NCBI RefSeq assembly: GCF_015101885.1
Contig: NZ_CP062941.1
Location: 4,092,001-4,156,000, forward strand
Direction of reading: 5' to 3'
Source: Massilia litorea
GTDB taxonomy: Bacteria; Pseudomonadota; Gammaproteobacteria; Burkholderiales; Burkholderiaceae_D
DNA length: 64,000 nucleotides
This document shows positions 18,565 to 26,957 of this stretch, in pieces; within the stretch, counting starts at the first letter, position 1, and every line of letters starts with the position of its first letter. The notes beneath the pieces were generated by a model, which saw nothing but the letters and a program-made list of their open reading frames with translations, had not been told where the DNA came from and did not search any database. A program made the position numbers and the translations under genes.

Positions 18565-20772
18565 TCAGCCCTCGCGCACGCCCGCTGCCGCCAGCGCCGT
18601 CATGTTGACGATGCGGCGCACCGTCGCGCTCGGGCTCAGGATGTGCACCGGCTTCGCCGCGCCCAGCAGGATCGGGCCCACGGTGACGCCCTTGCCGGCC
18701 GCGACCTTCAGCACGTTGAACAGGATGTTGGCGGCGTCCAGAGAAGGCGTGACCAGCAGGTTGGCGCTGCCGGCGAAACCGTTCTCGACGTGATACAGGT
18801 CGCGGATTTCCTGCGACAACGCAGCGTCGCCATGGACTTCGCCGACCACGGCGAGATCCGGCGCGCTTTGCGCCAGCAAGGCGCGCGCTTCGCGCATGCG
18901 GCGCGCCGACGGACGCTCGGACGAGCCTTGCGAGGAATGCGACAGCAGCGCGACCTTCGGCTCCAGGCCGAACTGGCGCAGTTCGGCGGCCGCCATGCGC
19001 GTGATCGCAGCCAGCTCCGGGGCGCTCGGCTGGTCGTTGACATAGGTGTCGGCGATGAACAGCGTCAGCTTGTCGAGCACCAGCGCATTCATCGCGGCCA
19101 TGACTTCGGCGCCGGGCGCGAGGCCGATCTCGTTCTGGACGTGCGTCAGGTGGCTGTCGTAATGGCCGGCCATGCCGCAGATCAGGGCATCGACCTGGCC
19201 CGACTTCAGCAGGCGCGTGCCCTGCACCGTCGTGTCGCCCTCGGCCGCGACCAGCTCGTAGTCGGCGCCCTGCTTCAGGCGCAGGCCGGCTTCCTGGATG
19301 GCGCGTGCGATGGCGGCGCCGTCGCCGATCAGCACCGGGCGCGCCAGGCCTTCGTCGACCACGGTCTGCACCGCGCGCAGCACGCGGCGCTCGGTCGCCT
19401 CGGCATAGGCCACACGGCGGCTCTTCGCGCGGGCCTGGGCGAACACCGGCTTCATGAAGAAACCGGTGTGGTAGATCATCTGCCCCAGCTTCTCGCGGTA
19501 GGCATCCATGTCGGCGATGGGCCGCGAAGCCACGCCGGAGGCGGCCGCCGCTTCGGCCACTTTCGGCGCGATTGCGGCCAGCAGGCGCGGATCGAAAGGC
19601 TTCGGGATGATGTAGTCGGGACCGAAGGAGAGGTCTTGTCCCTCGTAGGCCGAGGCCACGACGTCGCTCGCTTCGGCTTCGGCCAGCTCGGCGATCGCGG
19701 TGACGCAGGCCAGCTTCATCTCGTCGGTGATGCGCGTGGCGCCGCAGTCGAGGGCGCCGCGGAAGATGTAGGGGAAGCACAGGACGTTGTTGACCTGGTT
19801 CGGATAGTCCGAACGGCCGGTCGCGATGATGCAGTCCGGACGCGCGGCTTTCGCCACTTCCGGACGGATCTCCGGCTCCGGATTGGCCAGCGCCAGGATC
19901 ACCGGTTGATCGGCCATGGTTTTCACCATCTCGCCGGTGAGGACGCCCGCGGTCGAGCAGCCGAGGAAGACGTCGGCGCCGTTCACGATGTCGGCCAGCG
20001 TACGCGCGCCCGTCTCTTGCGCATAGCGCGCCTTGTTCGCTTCCATGTTGGCGTCGCGGCCGGCATAGATGACGCCCTTGGAGTCGGTGACATAGATGTT
20101 CTCGCGCTTGACTCCCAGGATCACCATCATGTCGAGGCAGGCGATCGCCGCCGCGCCGGCGCCGGAGGCCACCAGCTTGATCTGGCCGATGTCCTTGCCG
20201 ACCACCTTCAGGGCATTGAGCAGGGCCGCGCTCGAGATGATCGCGGTGCCGTGCTGGTCGTCGTGGAAGACCGGGATGTTCATGCGCTCGCGCAGCTTCT
20301 TCTCGATGTAGAAGCACTCCGGCGCCTTGATGTCTTCCAGGTTGATGCCGCCCACGGTGGGTTCCAGCATCGCGATCGCTTCGATCAGTTTATCCGGGTC
20401 GTTCTCGGCCAGTTCCAGGTCGAATACGTCGACCCCGGCGAACTGCTTGAACAGGCAGCCTTTGCCTTCCATCACCGGCTTCGAGGCCAGCGGACCGATG
20501 TTGCCGAGACCGAGCACCGCAGTGCCGTTCGAGATCACGGCCACGAGATTGGCGCGCGAGGTGTACTCGGCCGCCATCGCCGGGTCGGCCGCGATCTCTT
20601 CGCAGGCATAGGCCACGCCCGGCGAATACGCCAGCGACAGGTCGCGCTGGTTCGACAGCGGTTTCGTTGCCACCACCTCGATCTTGCCGCGCGTCGGGCT
20701 GCGGTGGTATTCGAGGGCGTCGGCGCGCAGTTGGGCGTCGTTGGTTTCGTTGAGGCTGCTTTCGGTGCTCAT
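18565..20772 (-). CDS. maeB: NADP-type malic enzyme with C-terminal phosphotransacetylase-like domain
   Basis: 735-aa protein. Residues 1-425 are the malic enzyme ([43 protein letters not shown]) converting malate to pyruvate and CO2 with NADP. Residues 430-735 match the phosphate acetyltransferase fold ([34 protein letters not shown]), which in MaeB is regulatory and binds acetyl-CoA. Length is slightly below the usual 750-770 aa. It should supply pyruvate and NADPH when C4 acids from the aromatic pathways accumulate. Monocistronic; start ATG is the first in frame. Confidence 0.95.
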   Translation of the reverse strand: MSTESSLNETNDAQLRADALEYHRSPTRGKIEVVATKPLSNQRDLSLAYSPGVAYACEEIAADPAMAAEYTSRANLVAVISNGTAVLGLGNIGPLASKPVMEGKGCLFKQFAGVDVFDLELAENDPDKLIEAIAMLEPTVGGINLEDIKAPECFYIEKKLRERMNIPVFHDDQHGTAIISSAALLNALKVVGKDIGQIKLVASGAGAAAIACLDMMVILGVKRENIYVTDSKGVIYAGRDANMEANKARYAQETGARTLADIVNGADVFLGCSTAGVLTGEMVKTMADQPVILALANPEPEIRPEVAKAARPDCIIATGRSDYPNQVNNVLCFPYIFRGALDCGATRITDEMKLACVTAIAELAEAEASDVVASAYEGQDLSFGPDYIIPKPFDPRLLAAIAPKVAEAAAASGVASRPIADMDAYREKLGQMIYHTGFFMKPVFAQARAKSRRVAYAEATERRVLRAVQTVVDEGLARPVLIGDGAAIARAIQEAGLRLKQGADYELVAAEGDTTVQGTRLLKSGQVDALICGMAGHYDSHLTHVQNEIGLAPGAEVMAAMNALVLDKLTLFIADTYVNDQPSAPELAAITRMAAAELRQFGLEPKVALLSHSSQGSSERPSARRMREARALLAQSAPDLAVVGEVHGDAALSQEIRDLYHVENGFAGSANLLVTPSLDAANILFNVLKVAAGKGVTVGPILLGAAKPVHILSPSATVRRIVNMTALAAAGVREG

Positions 20773-20941
20773 ATTGTTTGGCGTAAAGGAAGTTGGAAGG
20801 CAGAGGGCAAGGCCCGGGGATGGTCAATCGTACACGACATCGGGGCGCCTTGCCGAGGTCCGGGCCGCCGGCGTCGACGGGCTACCCGGCGCGCATGCAG
20901 GGCCGGGGGAAGCCGCCCCGGCAGCTCGAACGGCCGGCCGC

Positions 20942-21769
20942 TCAGGCCGGCAAGCCGAGCCTGGCACGCGCCTCGGCAGGCGTCGCCGGACGCGCACCGT
21001 AGGCCGCGCACAGGTCGGCAGCGACCCGGACCAGCTCCGCATTGCTCGTGGCCAGGCGCTCGCGGTCGATGCGGATGTTGTCCTCCAGCCCGGTGCGTAC
21101 CGCATCGCCCTTGCGCTTGAGGACCCACTCGATCACGTCGTTCTGGTGGCGGCCGATGCCGGCAGCGGTCCAGGTGGCGTTCGGCGCCACGCGTTTCAGC
21201 ACCGAGAGCAGGAGATCGAGCAGGTACTCGGCCACCGGCAACGCATTCTTGATACCCATGACGAACTGGACATGCGGCCGGTCGTTGATCAGGCCCGCGT
21301 CCATCAGCCGCCGCATGCCATACAGGTGCGAGAGGTCGAAGATCTCGATCTCCGGCAGGATGGCGTGCTGCTTCATAGTCGCCGCCAGCTGGTCGACCAG
21401 GGCCGGGGCGTTCTCGTAAATGATGCTCGGAAAATTGACGGTACCGGTCGCCAGCGATGCCATGTCCGGCTTGTGGTGCAGCGCGGCGCCCCGGGCGGCC
21501 TGGTCACGCCCGCGGCCGCCGGTCGAAAACTGGACGATCATGCCCGGACAATGTTTGCGTATGCCCTCCAGGACGCTGGCAAACAGCGCCGGGTCGGATG
21601 AGGAACTCTCGTCCGGATTGCGCACGTGCAGGTGCACGAGGCTGGCGCCAGCTTCATAGGCTTCGTGGGTCGACTCGATTTGTTCGGCAACGGTGACCGG
21701 TACCGCCGGATTGTCTTTCTTGCGCGGTACCGAGCCGGTGATGGCGACGGCGATGATCACGGGATCCAT
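20942..21769 (-). CDS. BKACE family beta-keto acid cleavage enzyme (DUF849)
   Basis: 275-aa TIM-barrel zinc enzyme. HLHVRNP near residue 46 supplies two His metal ligands, GLEDNIRI near 230 supplies the conserved Glu, and VQFSTGGRGR and GIGRHQ are family segments. BKACE enzymes condense a beta-keto acid with acetyl-CoA and split it to acetoacetate and a CoA ester; known substrates include 3-keto-5-aminohexanoate, dehydrocarnitine and beta-ketoadipate. The promoter carries the same 36-bp operator as the quinate operon, so beta-ketoadipate is an attractive substrate here (inference). The carnitine-dehydrogenase-like gene at 1141 makes dehydrocarnitine a second option. Confidence 0.88.
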   Translation of the reverse strand: MDPVIIAVAITGSVPRKKDNPAVPVTVAEQIESTHEAYEAGASLVHLHVRNPDESSSSDPALFASVLEGIRKHCPGMIVQFSTGGRGRDQAARGAALHHKPDMASLATGTVNFPSIIYENAPALVDQLAATMKQHAILPEIEIFDLSHLYGMRRLMDAGLINDRPHVQFVMGIKNALPVAEYLLDLLLSVLKRVAPNATWTAAGIGRHQNDVIEWVLKRKGDAVRTGLEDNIRIDRERLATSNAELVRVAADLCAAYGARPATPAEARARLGLPA

Positions 21770-21825
21770 GTTCGTTCCTTGGTCTGGTCAGGTTAACGAT
21801 CGTATAACGCAGAAAATGGACAAAG

Positions 21826-21861
21826 GGGGCGGGCAGCGGCAAAGTGTGCGCCATGCGCCCG
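21826..21861. promoter_or_regulatory. Candidate IclR operator, site A (BKACE promoter)
   Basis: Half-sites GGGGCGGGCAGCGGC (21826-21840) and TGCGCCATGCGCCCG (21847-21861) are inverted and separated by six bases (AAAGTG). The layout and much of the sequence equal the sites at 24121 and 35067. It lies 57 bases upstream of the BKACE start. Confidence 0.65.
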
Positions 21862-21995
21862 CAACATGGCCCGCCCGATGCAGGCAGAAATTACCCACGA
21901 TAATGTCTGAGATGCGGAATCAAAATTGGATGAATGACTCCCGCAGGCGTACAGTCGCGCTATCGATCACGCGACCAACGCACGGGAACCCCATC

Positions 21996-22136
21996 ATGCA
22001 CACTGCCACCATTACTTCTGTTTCGAACAAGACCGACACCCCCCTGCGCCGCAAGGCGCGCATCCTGCTGGCCGAGATTTTCTACGCACTCTCGCTCTCG
22101 AACCGCGCCTACTACCAGGGCCTCAACCGGTTCTGA
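21996..22136 (+). CDS. Small 46-aa protein of unknown function
   Basis: Short frame MHTATITSVSNKTDTPLRRK continuing to a C-terminus ALSLSNRAYYQGLNRF. GGGAAC lies about 8 bases before the ATG. The basic middle and the aromatic tail look non-random, and no gene covers this strand; the next gene starts only past its end on the other strand. It runs divergently from the BKACE gene across the shared region holding operator site A. I do not recognise a family. It could be a small regulatory or membrane-associated protein, or chance. Confidence 0.45.
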   Translation: MHTATITSVSNKTDTPLRRKARILLAEIFYALSLSNRAYYQGLNRF

Positions 22137-22158
22137 ATCCCAGTGCCCGACACGGGTT

Positions 22159-23037
22159 TTACAAGGTCCGTCCCGCATAGGCACGGACTTGCAGGCTGCG
22201 CCGCAGCACCTGGTCGGTAATCCATTTCGCCGCCATCAAGGCGCGCCCGCAGACGATATCGGGCGGCAGCTGCAGGTAGTCGTCGTTGACGACCTCCAGG
22301 CTGTAGCTGCCGCGGTAGCCGCCGCGGTCCAGCCGCCGCAGGATGCTCGACAGCTCAGCCGAGTGGCAGCCCTCGCCGGGGAAGACGCGCAAATGCCCGG
22401 CCGTCTCGATCCGCTCATCCAGGCTGCCCAGGTCGCGCCACATGAAATCCGACAGCTGGACCAGCGCGATTTTTTCCGAGGGCATGTCTTCCAGTCCTTC
22501 CAGCTCGTCGCCGCCGGCCAGCATGTGGAAGGAATCGAGCACGACGCCGAGATTGGCGTGCGCGGCCATGTCGACCACTTCCCACGCCTGTTCCCAAGCC
22601 CGCACATGGCGGCCCCAGGACAGCGCTTCATAGCCGATCCGCACCCCCAGCGGCACCGCCGAATTGGCCAGCTTGGCCAGGTCGCGGGCGATCCGGTCGA
22701 GCTCGCCGCTGGCGTGGCCCGAGGTGCTGGAACCGACGACCAGGATGCCCGCCCCGACCGCCTTGCACACGCGCAGCAGGTGGCGGGCGATATCGAGCTT
22801 GTACGCGTGCAGGCCGTCGTCGAGGCCCTCGTAGTCGCGCATGACCTGGATTCCGGTCACGCGCAGCCCGCTTTGCCGGACCAAGCGTATCGCGTCCTCG
22901 AGTCCGCCCGGGTGCTCGACCAGGTCGCGCGCCCAGAGCATGATCTGCGAAAAACCGGCCGCCCGGCAGGCCGCCAGCTTCGACGCCAGCGGCCCGGCCA
23001 GCGTGATGCTGTCCAGGCCAAAATTCGTCAGGTTCAT
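22159..23037 (-). CDS. Sugar-phosphate-isomerase-fold protein, probable dehydroshikimate dehydratase-like TIM barrel
   Basis: 292-aa xylose-isomerase-like TIM barrel. The four expected metal ligands are visible at E137 (IGYEALSWG), D168 (VVLDSFHM), Q194 (LVQLSDF) and E248 (YSLEVVND). The same motifs occur in the N-terminal half of the fused quiC protein at 31601 (FEALAWGG, ALDSFHTL, QLAD, SLEIF), so the two are paralogs. Its ATG overlaps the stop of the HPPD-like gene (ATGA), giving a two-gene operon. Likely role: conversion of 3-dehydroshikimate to protocatechuate or a related aldol/dehydration step; a hydroxypyruvate isomerase-like role cannot be excluded. Confidence 0.78.
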   Translation of the reverse strand: MNLTNFGLDSITLAGPLASKLAACRAAGFSQIMLWARDLVEHPGGLEDAIRLVRQSGLRVTGIQVMRDYEGLDDGLHAYKLDIARHLLRVCKAVGAGILVVGSSTSGHASGELDRIARDLAKLANSAVPLGVRIGYEALSWGRHVRAWEQAWEVVDMAAHANLGVVLDSFHMLAGGDELEGLEDMPSEKIALVQLSDFMWRDLGSLDERIETAGHLRVFPGEGCHSAELSSILRRLDRGGYRGSYSLEVVNDDYLQLPPDIVCGRALMAAKWITDQVLRRSLQVRAYAGRTL

Positions 23038-23927
23038 CGCGCCTCCGCGGCCGGCGCACGCTCGCTGACCACCAGTTCGAAGCTGACGCCTCCCTTGTAC
23101 AGCCGGGTCAGGGCGCCCCTGGCGTGCGGCTGGGGCGGGTCGCGTTCGATGAAGACGATGCCGCGCTCCTCCAGCAGGCGCACGGCGGCGGCGACATCCG
23201 GCACGCCGAAACCGACCCGCACCAGCTGCTCTTCCCATTGCAGGCCGCCGGCCCCGGGCGGCGGCTCGATCAGCTGCAGGTAGAAGCTGCGGCAAGGACT
23301 GGCCAGCAGCGTCCCCTTCTGTACGACGCCGAAAAACTGGCCCTCGGGCAGCGCTTCGAAATGCATCAGCTGGCGGTAGAAATCGCACCACTCCGGCTGG
23401 CGCCCCTCGTCGATCGACTGCACCACACCGAAGAAATGCATGCCGGCCAGCGCAGGCGGCTGTTGCGGCGCGCCCGGGATCGGCTTGAAGTCGACGTCGT
23501 AGATGGAAAAGTCGCCGACCCGGTCGACGAAATACAGGATCGAATCGCCTGCGCCATGCACGCCCGGGATGTTCAGCTCCATGACGCCGGCCCGCGTCTG
23601 GATCGGCCAGGCGCCCATCTCGATGGCGTGGCGGTAGGCGACGTCGGCATCGCGCACCCTCAGGGCAATGGCGCTGATCACGGTCGTGGGCATGTCCTCG
23701 CGGGCGGACGAGGGCAGCGCGCGCTTGTCGGCGTTGACGACGATGTTCATGTCGCCCTGGCGGTACAGGGTCACTTCGCGCGAACGGTGGCGCGCGGTCG
23801 CGACAAAGCCCAGCTGTTCGATCAGGGCGCCGAAGGCTTGCGGCTGGGTCGTGGCGTATTCGATGAACTCGAGACCGGCGATTCCAAGCGGGTTCTCGTT
23901 GGCGGCATTCTTGTCGGTATGGGTCAT
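23034..23927 (-). CDS. 4-hydroxyphenylpyruvate dioxygenase-like VOC protein, metal site altered
   Basis: 297-aa two-module VOC protein resembling HPPD and the C-terminal half of the fused quiC protein. The first metal His aligns in AGMHFFGVV and the last ligand Glu in SFELVVSE. The second His (GIHHIAIAV in the fused paralog) is replaced: the matching segment is LVRVGFGVPDV. A normal HPPD iron triad is thus incomplete, so genuine 4-hydroxyphenylpyruvate oxygenation is doubtful. It is translated just ahead of the TIM-barrel gene with a 4-base overlap. Start ATG 23927 follows GGAGACAAGTGC. Divergent from the porin/ShiA-like transporter. Confidence 0.8.
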   Translation of the reverse strand: MTHTDKNAANENPLGIAGLEFIEYATTQPQAFGALIEQLGFVATARHRSREVTLYRQGDMNIVVNADKRALPSSAREDMPTTVISAIALRVRDADVAYRHAIEMGAWPIQTRAGVMELNIPGVHGAGDSILYFVDRVGDFSIYDVDFKPIPGAPQQPPALAGMHFFGVVQSIDEGRQPEWCDFYRQLMHFEALPEGQFFGVVQKGTLLASPCRSFYLQLIEPPPGAGGLQWEEQLVRVGFGVPDVAAAVRLLEERGIVFIERDPPQPHARGALTRLYKGGVSFELVVSERAPAAEAR

Positions 23928-24263
23928 GCACTTGTCTCCGATGCATCAGCTGTCAAATCATAACGCGTTTCGCAGGTCCGGCAGCTTTCGTTCGCCGCCG
24001 CGGCGCAGGCTTGACCGAACCCTGCAACCGGCGCCGCTGCCCGAACTTCCACCCGCCACGCATAGTCTCCCGTATTGGGTTTGCCGTCGCGGGATCGGGC
24101 CGTGTCAATTATGAACTCAATGGGCGACTAGCGCACACATATTCGATTATCGCCCAACCTGTCCGTGATTTTTGTTCTAACATTTTCACATCGCACAACC
24201 ATAACCCGGGGCGATGCGGGTGGCACACAGAAGGCCGCTCCGGACATACTCAACGATGGAGAC
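23928..24263. other. Divergent intergenic region, split-quiC unit and porin
   Basis: 336 non-coding bases between the leftward HPPD-like gene and the rightward porin gene. The only recognisable element is operator site B at 24121-24156. The part nearest the porin (24157-24200) is AT-rich and probably carries its promoter; no clear -35/-10 pair was found. Confidence 0.6.
24121..24156. promoter_or_regulatory. Candidate IclR operator, site B (split-quiC/porin divergent promoter)
   Basis: Half-sites TGGGCGACTAGCGCA (24121-24135) and TTCGATTATCGCCCA (24142-24156) are inverted with a six-base spacer, the same layout as sites A and C. The right half-site resembles the TTCGATAATCGCAC box I recall for PcaR/PcaU-type IclR regulators. 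The site lies 108 bases before the porin start and 194 bases before the HPPD-like start. Confidence 0.7.
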
Positions 24264-25391
24264 ATGATGAAAACCAGAATCGCAGGCGCCCTGGCCCTGC
24301 TTGCCTCGACAGGCATGGCCCAGGCCCAATCCGCCCTCACGATTTACGGCGATGTCGACGAATACCTCGGCTATATCCACAGCAGCAACGGCGAGCACAT
24401 TACCGGCCTGAACGACGGCGCCATCCTGCGCACCCGCCTCGGCGTGCGCGGCAGCGAGGCGCTGGGCCAGGGCTACGAGGTCAAGTACAACCTCGAGATG
24501 GGCATCGGCGCCGACACCGGCACCCAGGCCGACAGCTCGCGCCTGTTCGACCGCCAGGCCTGGGTCGGCATGAACACGCCGGCCGGGGAAGTGCGCGTGG
24601 GCCGTCAGAATACCGAGATCTTCCTCACCGGCGGCCCCATCGACTACACGGAACGCACCACCTTCGGTTCCGTGATCAACACCTTCGGCGTCCCTTCGCG
24701 CTACGACAACGATATCTCGTACCGCACGCCGCGCGTCGCCGGCCTGATGCTGTCGCTGCACTATGCACTGCCGGAAAACGGCGGCGCCACGCGCGGCAAC
24801 CGGCCGGTCTACCAGGCGGCGCTCGATTACGAGAAGGGTCCGTTCCGGCTCGGTTATGCCGGCCTGCAGGCGACCCCGAACCGGCTGACGGCCACCGTCC
24901 CCGACAAGGTCAGCTACCAGCACCTGTATGCCAACTACAAATACGATGCCGGCACGGTCTACCTGGCTTTTGTCCGCAGCAACAACTCGACCGGGAATGC
25001 CAACGGGCGCAACGCCGCCACCATCCTGAGCAATGTCGGCTCTCCGAACAATTATTTCGCCGGCACCGATCCGAATGCCGGGCGCTACTACAATATCTGG
25101 CAGATCTCGGCCGATTACCGTGTCACGCCGGCCCTGCGCGTCGGGGCGCTGTATGGCGTCATGCACGATACCTCGGGTGGCGACGCCGGCGCGCGCGGCG
25201 CCAACGCCGGCGCTTATTACGCGATGTCGAAGCGCACTACCCTGTACAGCTTCCTCAGCTACCTGAAGAACGAAGCAAACGCGGGCTTCCGCTTCAGCAG
25301 CTCGGCCGCCCCCTCGGCCAACCTGGCGGGGGACGCGATCAACGGCAGGAGGCTGACCGGCCTGCAGCTCGGCATCCTCCATCGTTTCTGA
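24264..25391 (+). CDS. Outer-membrane porin, Gram-negative trimeric type
   Basis: 375-aa porin. Signal peptide MMKTRIAGALALLASTGMAQ, then SALTIYGDVDEYLGYIHS, the start typical of Burkholderiales OmpC/Omp32-like porins, and a C-terminal Phe (LGILHRF) needed for BAM assembly. Segments RTRLGVRGSEALGQGYEV and AWVGMNTPAGEVRVGRQNT are family hallmarks. GGAGAC precedes the tandem ATGs at 24264 and 24267. It lies 60 bases before the ShiA-like transporter gene, so outer- and inner-membrane uptake of the same solute, probably shikimate or a related acid, is likely. Confidence 0.93.
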   Translation: MMKTRIAGALALLASTGMAQAQSALTIYGDVDEYLGYIHSSNGEHITGLNDGAILRTRLGVRGSEALGQGYEVKYNLEMGIGADTGTQADSSRLFDRQAWVGMNTPAGEVRVGRQNTEIFLTGGPIDYTERTTFGSVINTFGVPSRYDNDISYRTPRVAGLMLSLHYALPENGGATRGNRPVYQAALDYEKGPFRLGYAGLQATPNRLTATVPDKVSYQHLYANYKYDAGTVYLAFVRSNNSTGNANGRNAATILSNVGSPNNYFAGTDPNAGRYYNIWQISADYRVTPALRVGALYGVMHDTSGGDAGARGANAGAYYAMSKRTTLYSFLSYLKNEANAGFRFSSSAAPSANLAGDAINGRRLTGLQLGILHRF

Positions 25392-25451
25392 GCGCCTTTC
25401 CCAATCGCTTCAGGCATACAGTCCAACACTTTGCACGAACCAGGAGACACC

Positions 25452-26861
25452 ATGGCTACCACGCTAAACGAGACTGCGCACGACCGCAGCCAGACCAAGA
25501 AGGCGACACTGAGCGGCTGGATCGGCTCGGTGCTCGAGTACTACGATTTCTTCATCTACGCCACCGCGGCCTCGCTGATCTTCCCGCAGATCTTCTTCCC
25601 GAAGGGCGATCCGAAGACCGCCATCATCGCTTCGCTGGCCACCTATGGCGTGGGCTATGTCGCGCGCCCGATCGGCGCCTTCGTCCTCGGCCACTGGGGC
25701 GACACCCGGGGCCGGAAACATGTGCTCGTCGTGTGCATGTTCCTGATGGGCTTTTCGACCATGGCCGTCGGCCTGCTGCCGACCTACCAGCAAGTGGGCA
25801 TGCTGGCGCCCACCCTGCTCGTCATCATGCGCCTGATCCAGGGCTTCGCCGTCGCCGGCGAGATCTCCGGCGCCAGTTCGATGATCCTCGAGCATGCGCC
25901 CTTCGGACGGCGCGGCTACTTCGCCAGCTTCACACTGCAGGGCGTGCAGTTCGGCCAGATCCTGGCGGCCGCCGTGTTCCTGCCGCTGGCGCACTACATG
26001 CCCGAGGATGATTTCAATTCCTGGGGCTGGCGCATTCCTTTCCTGCTCAGCTTCGCGGTCATCGTCGTCGGCTACATGATCCGCCGTAACGTCGAGGAAA
26101 CCCCGGCCTTCGAGCAGGAAAGCGTCGACGGCAAGGTTCCGAAGGCGCCGATGCTGCAGGCCGTGCAGGAAAGCTGGCGCGACATGCTGCGCGTCGTCTG
26201 CATGGCGCTGATGAACGTGATCCCGGTGGTGGCGACGATTTTCGGCGCCGCCTATGCGGTCCAGCCGGGCTACGGCATCGGCTTCTCGAAAGACGTCTAC
26301 CTGTGGATTCCGGTGATCGGCAATATCGTGGCCGTGCTCGTCATTCCTTTTGTCGGCAACCTGTCGGACAAGATCGGCCGCAAGCCGCCGATCATCGTCG
26401 GCGCGATCGGCTCGGGCCTGCTCTCCTTCGGCTACCTGTACGCCATCAGCATCCACAACGTCCCGCTGGCGGTCGTGATGTCGGTACTGATGTGGGGCAT
26501 CGTGTACCAGGGGTATAACGCCGTCTTCCCGAGCTTCTATCCGGAGCTGTTCCCGACCCGCACCCGCGTCTCGGCGATGGCGATCTCGCAGAACCTGGGA
26601 ACCCTGGTCACGGCGATGCTGCCGGCAGTCTTCGCCGCCGTGGCGCCTCCGGGCGCGCGCGACATCCCGACCACGGTCGGCACCCTGGCGTTGATCGTGA
26701 CGGCGATTGCCGCGCTGGCCGCGCTGAGCGCCCGCGAAACCCACCGCATCCGCATGGAAGACCTGGGCAAGCGGGACGCCGTGCCGGTCGACAAGGAAGA
26801 GTACAAGCACCTGCGCGAACAGAGCGTGCACGGCGGAAGCGGGGTCAAGGCCGCCGCCTAA
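25452..26861 (+). CDS. MFS metabolite:H+ symporter, ShiA-like
   Basis: 469-aa transporter with 12 hydrophobic segments. GWIGSVLEYYDFFIYATAAS, FVLGHWGDTRGRKHVLV, the second-half LSDKIGRKPPI and PTRTRVSAMAISQNLGT are typical of the metabolite:H+ symporter family that includes ShiA, KgtP and ProP. CAGGAGACACC precedes ATG 25452. Its neighbours (dehydroshikimate dehydratase-like pair, porin, IclR-type operator) favour shikimate, quinate or dehydroshikimate as substrate over the other options in the family, but this is inference. Confidence 0.9.
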   Translation: MATTLNETAHDRSQTKKATLSGWIGSVLEYYDFFIYATAASLIFPQIFFPKGDPKTAIIASLATYGVGYVARPIGAFVLGHWGDTRGRKHVLVVCMFLMGFSTMAVGLLPTYQQVGMLAPTLLVIMRLIQGFAVAGEISGASSMILEHAPFGRRGYFASFTLQGVQFGQILAAAVFLPLAHYMPEDDFNSWGWRIPFLLSFAVIVVGYMIRRNVEETPAFEQESVDGKVPKAPMLQAVQESWRDMLRVVCMALMNVIPVVATIFGAAYAVQPGYGIGFSKDVYLWIPVIGNIVAVLVIPFVGNLSDKIGRKPPIIVGAIGSGLLSFGYLYAISIHNVPLAVVMSVLMWGIVYQGYNAVFPSFYPELFPTRTRVSAMAISQNLGTLVTAMLPAVFAAVAPPGARDIPTTVGTLALIVTAIAALAALSARETHRIRMEDLGKRDAVPVDKEEYKHLREQSVHGGSGVKAAA

Positions 26862-26906
26862 GCGCCTCCAGCGTATCCGGGGTCCGGCAGTCGGCTTGCT
26901 GTACTG

Positions 26907-26941
26907 CCCGGCAAGGTGCGGGATAGCCGCAGCTTGCCGGG
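26907..26941. terminator. Hairpin between convergent genes
   Basis: CCCGGCAAGGTGCGG, loop GATAG, CCGCAGCTTGCCGGG: 15-base arms with one central G-G mismatch. No T-run follows. Placed midway between the ends of the converging transporter and protease genes. Confidence 0.55.
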
Positions 26942-26957
26942 ACAGCGGGCGCAGGCC

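Noticed and set aside
18643..21120. An 825-codon plus-strand frame opposite maeB
   Set aside because: Antisense shadow with Arg/His/Asp-rich composition; malic enzyme motifs are complete on the other strand.
23034..23927. Annotation as a true hppD gene of tyrosine degradation
   Set aside because: The second iron-ligand His is missing, no homogentisate or tyrosine genes are nearby, and the closest relative in the window is the C-terminal domain of the quiC protein.
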